Part shown: in pieces, positions 26,596 to 35,742 of the stretch
Numbering within the stretch: the first letter of the stretch is position 1
Layout of the letters: every line of letters begins with the position of its first letter
Notes under the pieces: model-generated
What the model was told of the DNA's origin: nothing
The model's database searches: none
The model's input: only the letters and a program-made list of their open reading frames with translations
DNA from: CAIZGX01 sp964385405
GTDB taxonomy: Bacteria; Bacteroidota; Bacteroidia; Flavobacteriales_D; Sanyastnellaceae
DNA: 64,000 nt
Assembly (NCBI GenBank): GCA_964385405.1
Contig: CAYLOT010000011.1
Coordinates: forward strand, 18,442 to 82,441
Direction: 5' to 3'
Program-made: the position numbers and the translations under genes

Positions 26596-26643
26596 ATTCC
26601 ATTCAAGGAAAACATTTACACCCAATGTTCATTTGAATCCCAC

Positions 26644-26651
26644 TATTTTTG
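26644..26651 (+). promoter_or_regulatory. -7 box upstream of the large amidohydrolase gene
   Basis: TATTTTTG on the plus strand is an exact TAnnTTTG match, 38 bases before the ATG at 26690. The -33 region is not clear. Confidence 0.35.
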
Positions 26652-26689
26652 TTTGAATCGTTCGTGAATTTTTCACTTCAACACACAAC

Positions 26690-29600
26690 ATGAGAAAACT
26701 CTTGGTCTTCATTTTACTTGTATCGAATGGCATTGTTGCATTCGCACAAGAAACCTTTCCGTTCAACGGTGTCCGTCCGAAGGACGTGAGTGCCTATGCG
26801 CTAACTAACGCTACGGTCTATTCCACTCCAGAAAATAAATTGGAAGGAGCAACCGTCATTATTGAAAAAGGAAAAATTAAAGCAGTTGGAAAGAACATTC
26901 CAATTCCCTCGAACTGCGCTGTAATTGACGCCTCAGGTAAATTCATTTATGCTGGATTCATAGACGCCTTTTCTACCTATGGTATTCCAAAGAAGCAAAA
27001 TGACAATCGCGGCGAAGAAACAGAAGACTCAGGAAAAAATGTGCTCGGCTGGAATGCCGCCATTCATCCGGAATACAACGCCTCCTTTCAACTTCAACAC
27101 AATGAAGAAGAGGCTGAAAGTTATCGCAATGCGGGCATAACCAGTGTATGCGCACACAAAGCCGACGGTATTTCACGCGGAACGGGTGCACTTGTTTCAT
27201 TAGGCAATGAAATCCATGCCGATGTGATTAGCCCAGAAGCTGCTGCCTATTTTTCTTTCAACAAAGGAAGCAGTCCGCAACAATATCCGTCATCCATAAT
27301 GGGAAGCATTGCACTTCTTAGACAAACCTACTGCGATGCCAATTGGTACGCGAATTCGAAAGGAAACGGAGAAACAAATTTGACGTTGCGTGCGCTCAAT
27401 GCAAGTAGCAATCTTCCTCAGATCTTTGAAGCAAACGACAAATGGAATATTCTTCGTGCAGATGCGGTGGGAGATGAGTTCGGGGTTCAATACTTATTCA
27501 AATCAGGTGGCAATGAATACCAGCGATTGGAAGACATGAAAGCCACAAAAGGAAGATTCATTGTTCCCGTGAACTATCCACAAGCATTCGATGTTAGTGA
27601 CCCTGCGAGCAACAGATATATCTCAACAGCAGAGTTGAAACACTGGGAACTCGCGCCTTACAACCTCGCTTATTTGCACAAGGCGGGAATAGAATTTTGC
27701 ATCACATCAAGCGGTCTTGAAGACAAAGGTCAATTGATTGAAAACGTAAAAATCGCCGTAGACAACGGACTGCCTGCTAACATTGCATTGGCTGCGTTAA
27801 CAACAAGACCAGCTCAATACCTGAACGCTCAAACCCGCATAGGATCGATACTTGCGGGATACGACGCAAATCTTGTGATTACGAATAAAGAGCTTTTTAC
27901 TAACGACGCAAAGATCCTTGAAACATGGGTGAATGGAAAGCCTTACTTCGTTTCAAACGCAGCGTCTCTCTCACTTGAAGGTACTTATAGCATTTCCGTT
28001 TTAGGGACAACTGTTCAAGCCGAAAGCAAAAAAGGAAAAGGAGATGAAGTCATTGTTTCTTCGAATTTAAAAACCTCTGACACATTAAAAAAACTTCATG
28101 AAGCGCTAGGATCTACGGCCAAAGATTCAACTTTGTTTCAGTTAAAGTTGCAATTGAAAGATGGGTTTCCTGTTGGAGAGCTAACACTCGATAGCACGGC
28201 ATTCGCGCGCGTTTCAGGAAACATTCACAACAAAGAAAAAGAACTCGTTTTAGATTTAATGTCCTTTGGAAAAACACCATTTTCTGTGAGTGCAATTGTG
28301 GTTGCTCTTCCGAAAAAAGAAGAAGAAAAGAAAGGCGAAAAATCAAAACAACTTCCAAGTGAAATCGTTTATCCCTTCACCGCATACGGAAGAAGCACAC
28401 TTCCGAAAAAAGAGAATGTGGTTTTCAGAAATGCCACGTTGTGGACCTGCGAAAACGGAAATATTCAAGAAGGCGATTTGTGGGTGAAGAATGGAAAGAT
28501 TGCTGGAATAGGCGTTGATCTTAGCATTCCAAGTGGAGAGACGGTTCAGGAAATTGACGCGAAGGGTAAACACATTTCTCCAGGAATCATTGACGAGCAT
28601 AGCCACATTGCACTTTCCAGTGTGAATGAAGGAACGCAAGCCAGTAGCGCTGAAGTAGAAGAAGGAAGTGTTATTTATCCGGAAGACATTGACATCTACC
28701 GTCAACTTTCAGGAGGAACAACAGCCTCTCAATTGCTTCACGGAAGTGCGAATCCGATTGGCGGACAGAGCGCATTGGTAAAGTTACGTTGGGGAGTGAA
28801 TGCCGAAGGAATGAAGATTGAAAACGCACCTGGCTTTATCAAATTCGCACTGGGAGAAAACGTGAAGCAAAGCAACTGGGGGGATCGCGCAGTAACACGT
28901 TTTCCGCAAACCCGCATGGGAGTTGAGCAAGTTTACTACGATCATTTCTATCGCGCATTGGAATATGGTAAGGCGTGGGACAACTACAACGCGGCTTGCA
29001 AGAAAGTGAAGAAAGGTCTTCCAATGCCAATCGCTCCACGCAGAGATTTAGAGTTAGAAACCATATTAGAAATCCTTCGTAAGGAACGTTTCATTACGTG
29101 TCACAGTTATGTCCAAAGTGAAATCAACATGCTCATGCACGTGGCAGATAGTTTCAATTTTAAGATAAATACGTTCACGCATATTTTAGAAGGCTATAAG
29201 CTAGCAGACAAAATGAAAGCCCACGGAGCGGGCGCTTCTACATTCAGCGATTGGTGGGCCTACAAGGCAGAAGTGAAAGACGCCATTCCATACAACGCTG
29301 CGCTTATGTACGAGCAAGGAATTGTTGTTGCCATTAATTCAGACGATGCCGAAATGGGCGCACGCTTAAATCAAGAAGCTGGAAAGATTGTAAAATACGG
29401 AAGCGTTCCAGCGGAAGAAGCGCTGAAAATGGTAACGTTAAATCCGGCAAAACTTCTTCACTTAGACGACCGCATGGGATCGCTTAAAGTAGGCAAAGAC
29501 GCAGACTTCGTGGTATGGAACAACGAACCGTTGAGCATTTATGCACGTGCAGAGAAGACCTATATCGATGGTGCTTGTTACTTCAGTATTGAAGAAGATG

Positions 29601-29773
29601 AAAAAGCAAGAGAGGCATTTACCGCTGAACGTGAGCGCATCATTCAAAAAATGGAAGCGGCAAAAAATGGTGGTGCATCAACGAGAAAACCACAACCAAA
29701 GACACCGCATCATTTCCATTGCAACAGCTTGGACGAAACTTCTAAGGGTATTTTCATTAAAGAGAGAGAATAA
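26690..29773 (+). CDS. Large secreted amidohydrolase with two amidohydrolase modules
   Basis: A 1027-residue protein with a signal peptide (MRKLLVFILLVSNGIVAFAQ). Residues about 35-440 form an amidohydrolase-like module whose first metal motif is missing (the usual HxH position reads YAGFIDAFSTYG). Residues about 590-985 form a second module with H637-S-H639 in DEHSHIA, then TCHSY, TFTHILEGYK and INSDDAEM, the ligand series of imidazolonepropionase-like enzymes. So one active site is expected. Between them is a Lys/Glu-rich region. Substrate unknown. It is followed after one base by a related gene. Confidence 0.85.
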   Translation: MRKLLVFILLVSNGIVAFAQETFPFNGVRPKDVSAYALTNATVYSTPENKLEGATVIIEKGKIKAVGKNIPIPSNCAVIDASGKFIYAGFIDAFSTYGIPKKQNDNRGEETEDSGKNVLGWNAAIHPEYNASFQLQHNEEEAESYRNAGITSVCAHKADGISRGTGALVSLGNEIHADVISPEAAAYFSFNKGSSPQQYPSSIMGSIALLRQTYCDANWYANSKGNGETNLTLRALNASSNLPQIFEANDKWNILRADAVGDEFGVQYLFKSGGNEYQRLEDMKATKGRFIVPVNYPQAFDVSDPASNRYISTAELKHWELAPYNLAYLHKAGIEFCITSSGLEDKGQLIENVKIAVDNGLPANIALAALTTRPAQYLNAQTRIGSILAGYDANLVITNKELFTNDAKILETWVNGKPYFVSNAASLSLEGTYSISVLGTTVQAESKKGKGDEVIVSSNLKTSDTLKKLHEALGSTAKDSTLFQLKLQLKDGFPVGELTLDSTAFARVSGNIHNKEKELVLDLMSFGKTPFSVSAIVVALPKKEEEKKGEKSKQLPSEIVYPFTAYGRSTLPKKENVVFRNATLWTCENGNIQEGDLWVKNGKIAGIGVDLSIPSGETVQEIDAKGKHISPGIIDEHSHIALSSVNEGTQASSAEVEEGSVIYPEDIDIYRQLSGGTTASQLLHGSANPIGGQSALVKLRWGVNAEGMKIENAPGFIKFALGENVKQSNWGDRAVTRFPQTRMGVEQVYYDHFYRALEYGKAWDNYNAACKKVKKGLPMPIAPRRDLELETILEILRKERFITCHSYVQSEINMLMHVADSFNFKINTFTHILEGYKLADKMKAHGAGASTFSDWWAYKAEVKDAIPYNAALMYEQGIVVAINSDDAEMGARLNQEAGKIVKYGSVPAEEALKMVTLNPAKLLHLDDRMGSLKVGKDADFVVWNNEPLSIYARAEKTYIDGACYFSIEEDEKAREAFTAERERIIQKMEAAKNGGASTRKPQPKTPHHFHCNSLDETSKGIFIKERE

Positions 29774-29774
29774 G

Positions 29775-31091
29775 ATGATAAAAAAATTATTTGTTTTTAT
29801 TGCGTGTATATCAGCAGTTGCTGTTCATGCGCAACACCGACCAACTCCAGCACCAGCGCAGAGCAATTCGATTCTGTTGACCAACTGCTATGCACATTTA
29901 GGAAACGGAAAAGTCATTGAAAACGCATACATCGCTTTTGAAAACGGTGTGATTACGCTTGTTGCAGACGCCACTGTTTCTCGCATAGATGTGACCAAAT
30001 TCGACAAGGTAATACCTATTGAAGGTCAGCATGTTTATCCTGGATTTATTGCACCGAACTCTTCGTTGGGATTGGTTGAAATAGATGCGATACGTGCGCA
30101 GAATGATTTGTATGAAGTAGGCACATTCAAACCGAGCGTTCGTTCGGTTATTGCGTACAACTCAGACTCGGAAATTATTCCCACCGTTCGTTCGAACGGT
30201 GTGTTACTTGGACAAGTAACACCACGTGGTGGAATAATTTCAGGCTCTTCGTCTGTCATGCAATTCGATGCTTGGAACTGGGAAGACGCTGTGGTGCGCG
30301 CAGACGACGGCCTACATCTGAACTGGCCGCAAGTCATTCACAGACACTACGACAAAGGCAGAATCTTGGTCTCAAAGGTGAAGAGCTACGACCAACAAAA
30401 ACGCGAAATAGAATTGTTCTTCCGAGATGCAAAAGCATACGCCAAAGCCCCAAAAGGAGATTTGACAGAACTTCGCTTCGAAGCCATGAAAGGACTTTTC
30501 GATGGAAGCAAAACACTCTACGTTCATGCAGATGAATTGAAGTCTATTCACGAAGCGGTTCAATTCAAACGCGATATGGGCATTGTAAAAATGGTTCTTG
30601 TAGGTGGTTACGACGCTCCGCTTGCAACAACTATTCTGAAAGAAGAAAACATCGCGGTTCTTCTTCGTCGTGTGCATGATCTTGCTTCATTAGACGAAGA
30701 CGATCCGCATGCCTCTTTCGCATTAGCAAAAAAATTATACGATGCTGGAATTCTCTTCGCTTTCCAAAACGAAGGTGACATGGAGCGCATGGGAACGCGT
30801 AACCTTCCGTTCATGGCGGGAACTGCTGTGGCACATGGACTTCCTTACGAAGAGGCAGTTAAAGCACTCACATTAAATGCCGCGCAAATATTAGGCATCG
30901 ATAAAAAATTTGGAAGTCTTGAAGTTGGCAAAAGCGCAACGCTTTTTGTTTCATACGGCGATGCGTTAAATGTTACAACCAACAATCTGCGTTTGGCTTT
31001 TATCGATGGAAGAAAAATTGAATTGAGCAACATGCAAACAGAAATGTACTTGTTGTACAAGAACAAATACGATAAAGAACGAAGCAAATAA
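29775..31091 (+). CDS. Amidohydrolase-like secreted protein, probably non-catalytic
   Basis: A 438-residue protein; the start at 29775 (MIKKLFVFIACISAVAVHAQ) gives a signal peptide and lies one base past the previous stop, whereas the open frame extends inside the upstream gene. The fold is that of the preceding protein's first module: NCYAHLGNGKVIENAYIAFENG, YPGFIAPNSSLGL (no HxH), and the C-terminal GSLEVGKSATLFVSYGD dihydroorotase-like strand. Metal ligands appear absent, so it may be a subunit or binding partner of the gene before it, with which it is clearly co-transcribed. Confidence 0.82.
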   Translation: MIKKLFVFIACISAVAVHAQHRPTPAPAQSNSILLTNCYAHLGNGKVIENAYIAFENGVITLVADATVSRIDVTKFDKVIPIEGQHVYPGFIAPNSSLGLVEIDAIRAQNDLYEVGTFKPSVRSVIAYNSDSEIIPTVRSNGVLLGQVTPRGGIISGSSSVMQFDAWNWEDAVVRADDGLHLNWPQVIHRHYDKGRILVSKVKSYDQQKREIELFFRDAKAYAKAPKGDLTELRFEAMKGLFDGSKTLYVHADELKSIHEAVQFKRDMGIVKMVLVGGYDAPLATTILKEENIAVLLRRVHDLASLDEDDPHASFALAKKLYDAGILFAFQNEGDMERMGTRNLPFMAGTAVAHGLPYEEAVKALTLNAAQILGIDKKFGSLEVGKSATLFVSYGDALNVTTNNLRLAFIDGRKIELSNMQTEMYLLYKNKYDKERSK

Positions 31092-31121
31092 AGCCGTTTC
31101 TTTGCAGCGAATTTTAACACT

Positions 31122-32099
31122 ATGGCACGCGTATTAACAGGCATTCAAAGTACCGGAACACCGCATTTAGGAAATGTGTTGGGCGCAATTGCTCCTGCAA
31201 TTGAAATGAGTAATCACCCTTCAAACGAAGCGTATTTATTCATTGCCAATTTCCACACATTAACTCAAATTAAAAACGCGGAAGAAATTCGTAACAACAC
31301 CTACAGCGTAGCAGCAGCTTGGTTAGCGTGCGGTTTCAACACAGATAAAAATGTGTTCTACCGACAAAGCGACGTGCCTGAAGTTACCGAACTCGCTTGG
31401 TATTTGAACTGCTTCACGCCGTTCCCTATGTTGGCGAATGCACACAGTTTTAAAGATCGTCAAGACCGTTTGAAAGAAGTAAACGCAGGGCTTTTCACTT
31501 ACCCAGTCTTAATGGCCGCCGACATCTTGTTGTACGATGCAAACTTTGTTCCCGTAGGGAAAGATCAGCTTCAGCATTTGGAAATTACACGCGACATTGC
31601 TTCTTCATTCAACCATCAAATGGGAGAAACATTTGTATTGCCTGAATCAAAAGTGAACGAAGCAACAATGTTGGTTCCGGGTACCGACGGACAAAAAATG
31701 AGTAAGAGCTACGGCAATTACATTAACATTTTCCTTCCGGAAAAAGAATTGAAAGACGTCATTAACAAGAACATTGTAACGGACGCAACAAAGCTTGAAG
31801 ATCCGAAAGATCCCAATTCAAACAGCATTGCAGCCTTGTATGAACTTATTGCTGGTGCCAGTGAAGCGGCAGTTCTACGTGAAAAACTCTTGGCTGGAAA
31901 TTTCGGATGGGGACACGCGAAAAAAGAATTGCTCGAAGCCATTCTTTCTCGTTTCGAAACGGAAAGAAAAAAATATTTCGAATACATTTCAGACTATTCT
32001 TCACTTGAGAACATTCTGAAACAAGGCGGAGAAAAAGCGCGAGTTACTGCAACAAATACGCTTGACCGCGTGAGAAAAAATTTAGGTTATTCCGTATAA
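31122..32099 (+). CDS. trpS: Tryptophanyl-tRNA synthetase
   Basis: A 325-residue class I aminoacyl-tRNA synthetase charging tRNA(Trp). The HIGH-like motif is PHLGN (14-18) in GIQSTGTPHLGNVLGAI, and the KMSKS loop is K192MSKS in TDGQKMSKSYGNY. Length and layout match bacterial TrpRS. It sits 30 bases after the amidohydrolase pair and is probably independently expressed. Confidence 0.97.
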   Translation: MARVLTGIQSTGTPHLGNVLGAIAPAIEMSNHPSNEAYLFIANFHTLTQIKNAEEIRNNTYSVAAAWLACGFNTDKNVFYRQSDVPEVTELAWYLNCFTPFPMLANAHSFKDRQDRLKEVNAGLFTYPVLMAADILLYDANFVPVGKDQLQHLEITRDIASSFNHQMGETFVLPESKVNEATMLVPGTDGQKMSKSYGNYINIFLPEKELKDVINKNIVTDATKLEDPKDPNSNSIAALYELIAGASEAAVLREKLLAGNFGWGHAKKELLEAILSRFETERKKYFEYISDYSSLENILKQGGEKARVTATNTLDRVRKNLGYSV

Positions 32100-32138
32100 C
32101 CTTTCGTTTCGTATCTTACGCTTCTAAACCACCCAACC

Positions 32139-32885
32139 TTGCGCTACATCTTCGGGCCCATATATTTTGTTTACAAACTTTGGATTGGTTTGGTGTTTTG
32201 GATTACGCTTATTTTTTTATACATCCCATTCGTTTGGGTGTACAAAAAAAGAGAGCGTCACTTGAAAGCTTTCGCCCTTAAACGTTTCTGGGGAAAGCTC
32301 ATTCGTAGATTAATTTTTTGTCCCATCGAAGTCACATTTGAAGCCCCTCTTCCAGAAGGATCGTTCATTGTAGCTTCCAACCACAGCAGCTATCTCGATA
32401 CGGTTTTTATGTATGAAGCCATTGGTCGAAATTTTTTATTTGTGGGAAAGGGTGAGTTGCTCAACTGGCCGCTCTTCTCTTTGTTTTTCCGCAAACAAGA
32501 CATTCCTATTCGTCGCGGACAAACGAAAGCCGCGCTAGTCGCCATGGACCGTGTTGCGAAAAGTCTTCGAAACGGTATGAGTGTGGCCATCTATCCGGAA
32601 GGCACTATTCCAGACGATGCGCCGAAATTACTGCCGTTTAAAAACGGTGCCTTCAAAGTTGCCATTGAACAGCAAAAGCCTATTGTTCCTGTTACTTGGC
32701 ACGCGAACTACAAAGTACTATTAGACCCTGCAAAGTTTTTTCAGTATTCCCTTCCACATAAAATAAAGGTTACGGTGCACGCTCCCATTGCTACCGAAGG
32801 GCTAACTGCGGCCGATTTATTACCTTTGCGCTCTCAAGCGTTTGAAACCATTCAACGCGAATTGAATAAAACACATGAAAGTTGA
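32139..32885 (+). CDS. plsC: 1-acyl-sn-glycerol-3-phosphate acyltransferase
   Basis: A 248-residue membrane acyltransferase acylating lysophosphatidate in phospholipid synthesis. An N-terminal membrane helix (about 8-35), the catalytic HX4D motif NHSSYLD (H82, D87), the FVGKGEL and RRGQTKAA segments, and YPEGT (152-156) are all present. The start is TTG (LRYIFGPIYF) because no ATG or GTG is in frame upstream. A TATCTTAC box lies 20 bases before it. Its end overlaps gatC by 11 bases. Confidence 0.92.
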   Translation: MRYIFGPIYFVYKLWIGLVFWITLIFLYIPFVWVYKKRERHLKAFALKRFWGKLIRRLIFCPIEVTFEAPLPEGSFIVASNHSSYLDTVFMYEAIGRNFLFVGKGELLNWPLFSLFFRKQDIPIRRGQTKAALVAMDRVAKSLRNGMSVAIYPEGTIPDDAPKLLPFKNGAFKVAIEQQKPIVPVTWHANYKVLLDPAKFFQYSLPHKIKVTVHAPIATEGLTAADLLPLRSQAFETIQRELNKTHES

Positions 32886-33165
32886 TGTTGCCACCGTTCG
32901 TCGCCTAGCTGAATTAAGCAAGCTGTCTTTCTCGGAAAATGAAGAAACAGAAATGGTAGACGGGTTAAACGAAATGATTGCATTTGTAGACAAGCTCAAA
33001 GAGTTAGACACCTCGAATGTAGACCCTCTCGTGTTTATGACCGACGAAACGAATGTCTTACGTGAAGACGTTGTGGAAGCGCCCATTTCACAAGCAGAAG
33101 CGCTAAAAAACGCGCCTTCAAAAGACATGTATTACTTCCGTGTTCCTAAAGTCATTAAACAATAA
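32875..33165 (+). CDS. gatC: Asp-tRNA(Asn)/Glu-tRNA(Gln) amidotransferase subunit C
   Basis: A 96-residue protein (MKVDVATVRRLAELSKLSF, then the Glu-rich helix and the KDMYYFRVPKVI tail), typical of GatC, which stabilises the GatA-GatB complex. It overlaps plsC by 11 bases, so translational coupling is likely. GatA is encoded 15 kb away on the minus strand. Confidence 0.93.
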   Translation: MKVDVATVRRLAELSKLSFSENEETEMVDGLNEMIAFVDKLKELDTSNVDPLVFMTDETNVLREDVVEAPISQAEALKNAPSKDMYYFRVPKVIKQ

Positions 33166-33168
33166 TTC

Positions 33169-33906
33169 ATGCACGCGTTAAAAAAGCTTTCTATACTTAT
33201 TCCTGCTTACAACGAAGGAAGAACCATTCACCTCATTCTTGATCGTATTGGTGAAGTGAAGTTGGTGAACGACATTGAAATGGAGATTGTCATTGTAAAC
33301 GACGCCTCTACAGACAATACCGTTGAAGCCATTGAATCATACATTGCTGCTCACCCTGAGCGCAATTTCAACTTCTACTCTCAACCCTTCAATCAGGGAA
33401 AAGGAGCCGCTTTACACAAGGCTATTGAGATTGCAACTGGCGATTATGTGTTGGTTCAAGATGCCGATTTGGAATACGATCCAGACGAATACAACAAGTT
33501 GCTAAAGCCTGTTTTCAAAGACAGTGCTGACGTTGTTTATGGCTCTCGTTTCATGGGCGGAAATCCGCACCGCATTCTTTTCTTCTGGCACAGTATCGGA
33601 AACAAAATACTCACGTTCGCAAGCAACGCCTTCACCAATCTGAACTTAACAGATATGGAGACGTGCTACAAATTGATTCGTGCAGACATTGCAAAGAACC
33701 TTTTGCTTTGTGAAAAACGCTTCGGATTCGAGCCCGAGATCACTGCAAAACTTGCGCGTATTCCCAACATTCGTATTTATGAAGTTGGAATTTCATATTA
33801 CGGCAGAACCTACGAAGAGGGTAAAAAGATTGGCTGGAAAGACGGCGTGCGCGCGTTTTGGTGTATTGCGAAATACAATATCTGGAGCCGCAAAGCGACG
33901 AAATAA
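33169..33906 (+). CDS. Family 2 glycosyltransferase, dolichyl-phosphate mannose synthase-like
   Basis: A 245-residue GT-A fold enzyme, mostly soluble. Nucleotide-sugar motifs are IPAYNEGRTI at the start, VIVNDASTDNT (42-51) and QDADLEYDP with the metal-binding D98xD100; ETCYKLIRAD and GFEPEITAKL are typical of the polyprenyl-phosphate glycosyltransferase branch. Unlike many, it has no C-terminal membrane region. It starts three bases after gatC, so it is part of that unit. The acceptor is unknown. Confidence 0.88.
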   Translation: MHALKKLSILIPAYNEGRTIHLILDRIGEVKLVNDIEMEIVIVNDASTDNTVEAIESYIAAHPERNFNFYSQPFNQGKGAALHKAIEIATGDYVLVQDADLEYDPDEYNKLLKPVFKDSADVVYGSRFMGGNPHRILFFWHSIGNKILTFASNAFTNLNLTDMETCYKLIRADIAKNLLLCEKRFGFEPEITAKLARIPNIRIYEVGISYYGRTYEEGKKIGWKDGVRAFWCIAKYNIWSRKATK

Positions 33907-33960
33907 TCACAGATTATTAGATGCTAGAGCAAGATTGCTTTGCAAAGATTCTTCGAAAGA

Positions 33961-34425
33961 TTATTTCGATTTAGCTAGACGAAATCCTACATCATAAATT
34001 CCTTCAACCGGATTCACACGCATGGCCTGGTGAATGGAAACTTTGTAGTGTCCTGAAAGGGGGAATTGTTTGCGTGATTTATAAATGATCCGATTGTCGT
34101 AAAGATCTCCTAAGCCCGATTTTCCATACCAATTTCCTTGAGGATCGGCCATGGGGCACTCCAACGTATCTACAGCGAGCTTTCCATTCGGGAATTCCAT
34201 TTCAATAAAAACAAAAAGATTGCTGAATTCGTATTGCTCGCCGTTTCTAACATCAATGAAGAAGTCATGCAAACTCACCGTGTCCTGAATATCAAACTCG
34301 AAATTCGCCACTTGCTTGCTGTCCCAAACCCCACCTTCGATGGGCATGTTGCCCTCGTAAACAAAATCATCGGAACAAGAGGCCAACAGGAATGCTATGC
34401 TTAAAAAGAAAATTAGCTTCTTCAT
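33961..34425 (-). CDS. gldH: Gliding motility lipoprotein GldH
   Basis: A 154-residue lipoprotein: signal MKKLIFFLSIAFLLASC with the lipobox cysteine at 17, then a beta-rich domain with NGEQYEFSNLFVFIEMEFPNG, DTLECPMADPQGNWYGKS and GHYKVSIHQAMRVNPVEGIYDVGFRL, matching GldH. GldH is required for gliding in Flavobacterium. It overlaps ricT by four bases, a pairing common in this phylum. Confidence 0.9.
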   Translation of the reverse strand: MKKLIFFLSIAFLLASCSDDFVYEGNMPIEGGVWDSKQVANFEFDIQDTVSLHDFFIDVRNGEQYEFSNLFVFIEMEFPNGKLAVDTLECPMADPQGNWYGKSGLGDLYDNRIIYKSRKQFPLSGHYKVSIHQAMRVNPVEGIYDVGFRLAKSK

Positions 34426-35711
34426 TCTTTCTTGCCTTGATTCGGGTTCTGATTATTGGGTTTGCCTTTGAAACGATTTGGTCTATTGCCACTGCCTTGA
34501 GGTCTATTGCCTTCTTTTGGTTTTGGCCCTGCCGTGTTCTGAGGAGCTGCATTTCCTGGCGCAGCCGGTTTGTTTGATTGGTTCGGCTTGTTGCGGTTCC
34601 GATTGTTGTTGTTCTTGCGCTTCTTGTTATCGAAACGTGTTAAACTGTCTTGACCAACAACCTCGGCAAATTCAACGCTTTCAACCGTTTCTTTTTCTTC
34701 AACGAACGTTTGAATTTCACCAATGACTTCTCCGCGTTTGTTTTTTTCAATAATCTCTTTCACCACATCTGCGGTAAGAGCAAACGGACCTTCACCGTGC
34801 TGACCATCTAAGGTGTAATAAATTACTTGTTTGAAAATATCTGTTTTGAAATGCGACGCTGTTCCTTTCGGAAGTTTCAGTTTGATATGCGTAGGGGGAA
34901 GCATACGCACTGCCTCTACATATTGATCCAACTCGTAATTCAAACAACATTTCAATTTTCCGCATTGTCCTGCCAGTTTTCCTGGGTTCAATGAAAGCTG
35001 CTGATAGCGCGCTGCACCGGTTGAAACCGATCTGAAATCGGTTAACCAAGTAGAACAACAAAGCTCTCTTCCGCACGATCCAATTCCACCTAAACGACCC
35101 GCTTCAAGACGAAGTCCGATTTGACGCATTTCAATGCGAACTTTAAACTCTTCCGCATACTTACGAATGAGTTCGCGAAAATCTACACGATCGTCTGCGG
35201 TGTAATAGAATATGGCGCGCGTCTTATCGCCCTGATATTCCACGTCACTAATTTTCATTTGAAGACCCAAATCACGCGAAATCTCGCGCGCCCGAATCAT
35301 TGTACCGTTTTCCAATTGACGGGCAGCTTGCCACGTATCAAAATCAGATTGTTCCGCTTTGCGAAGTACGCGTTTCAATTCGTAATTGTCCTTGATGTCT
35401 CTTCTGTTCATTTGAACACGAACCAACTCGCCTGCCAATGAAACAATTCCCACATCATATCCAGTTGAAGCTTCAACAACCACAACATCTCCTTGAAACA
35501 ACTCCAAACTTCCTTTTCTAAAAAACGATTTGCGTCCGTTTTTAAAACGTACTTCAACAACGTCAAACGGCTTCATGCCGTCTGCTAAAGGAATTCCAGC
35601 CAACCAATCGAAAACCTCCATTTTACCGGAGCTACACGTCCCGCAATTACCATTGCTCTTACAGCCGTTTGGAACGCCTCCATCTTTACTTCCACAACTC
35701 GAACATCCCAT
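34422..35711 (-). CDS. ricT: RicT-like PSP1-domain protein
   Basis: A 429-residue protein. The N-terminus is Cys-rich (C3, C6, C17, C23, C26) and is followed by a PSP1 domain with GIGSCGRELCCSTWL and CGKLKCCLNYELD. The last 90 residues are an Asn/Pro/Lys/Arg-rich disordered tail. In Bacillus RicT forms an Fe-S complex with RicA and RicF that aids RNase Y; no RNA partner is visible here. It is co-transcribed with gldH, and a TATATTTG box lies about 20 bases upstream. Confidence 0.88.
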   Translation of the reverse strand: MGCSSCGSKDGGVPNGCKSNGNCGTCSSGKMEVFDWLAGIPLADGMKPFDVVEVRFKNGRKSFFRKGSLELFQGDVVVVEASTGYDVGIVSLAGELVRVQMNRRDIKDNYELKRVLRKAEQSDFDTWQAARQLENGTMIRAREISRDLGLQMKISDVEYQGDKTRAIFYYTADDRVDFRELIRKYAEEFKVRIEMRQIGLRLEAGRLGGIGSCGRELCCSTWLTDFRSVSTGAARYQQLSLNPGKLAGQCGKLKCCLNYELDQYVEAVRMLPPTHIKLKLPKGTASHFKTDIFKQVIYYTLDGQHGEGPFALTADVVKEIIEKNKRGEVIGEIQTFVEEKETVESVEFAEVVGQDSLTRFDNKKRKNNNNRNRNKPNQSNKPAAPGNAAPQNTAGPKPKEGNRPQGSGNRPNRFKGKPNNQNPNQGKKE

Positions 35712-35730
35712 GTTTTCTTTTTTATATTCT

Positions 35731-35738
35731 CAAATATA
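35731..35738 (-). promoter_or_regulatory. -7 box of the ricT-gldH promoter
   Basis: TATATTTG on the minus strand matches TAnnTTTG, 20 bases upstream of the ricT ATG, in the gap after mutS. Confidence 0.4.
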
Positions 35739-35742
35739 CAAA

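Noticed and set aside
33907..33960. Hairpins between the glycosyltransferase and gldH as a terminator
   Set aside because: Short palindromes (CTTTGCAAAG, TCTTCGAAAGA) are present but neither has a U-tract or a stable stem.
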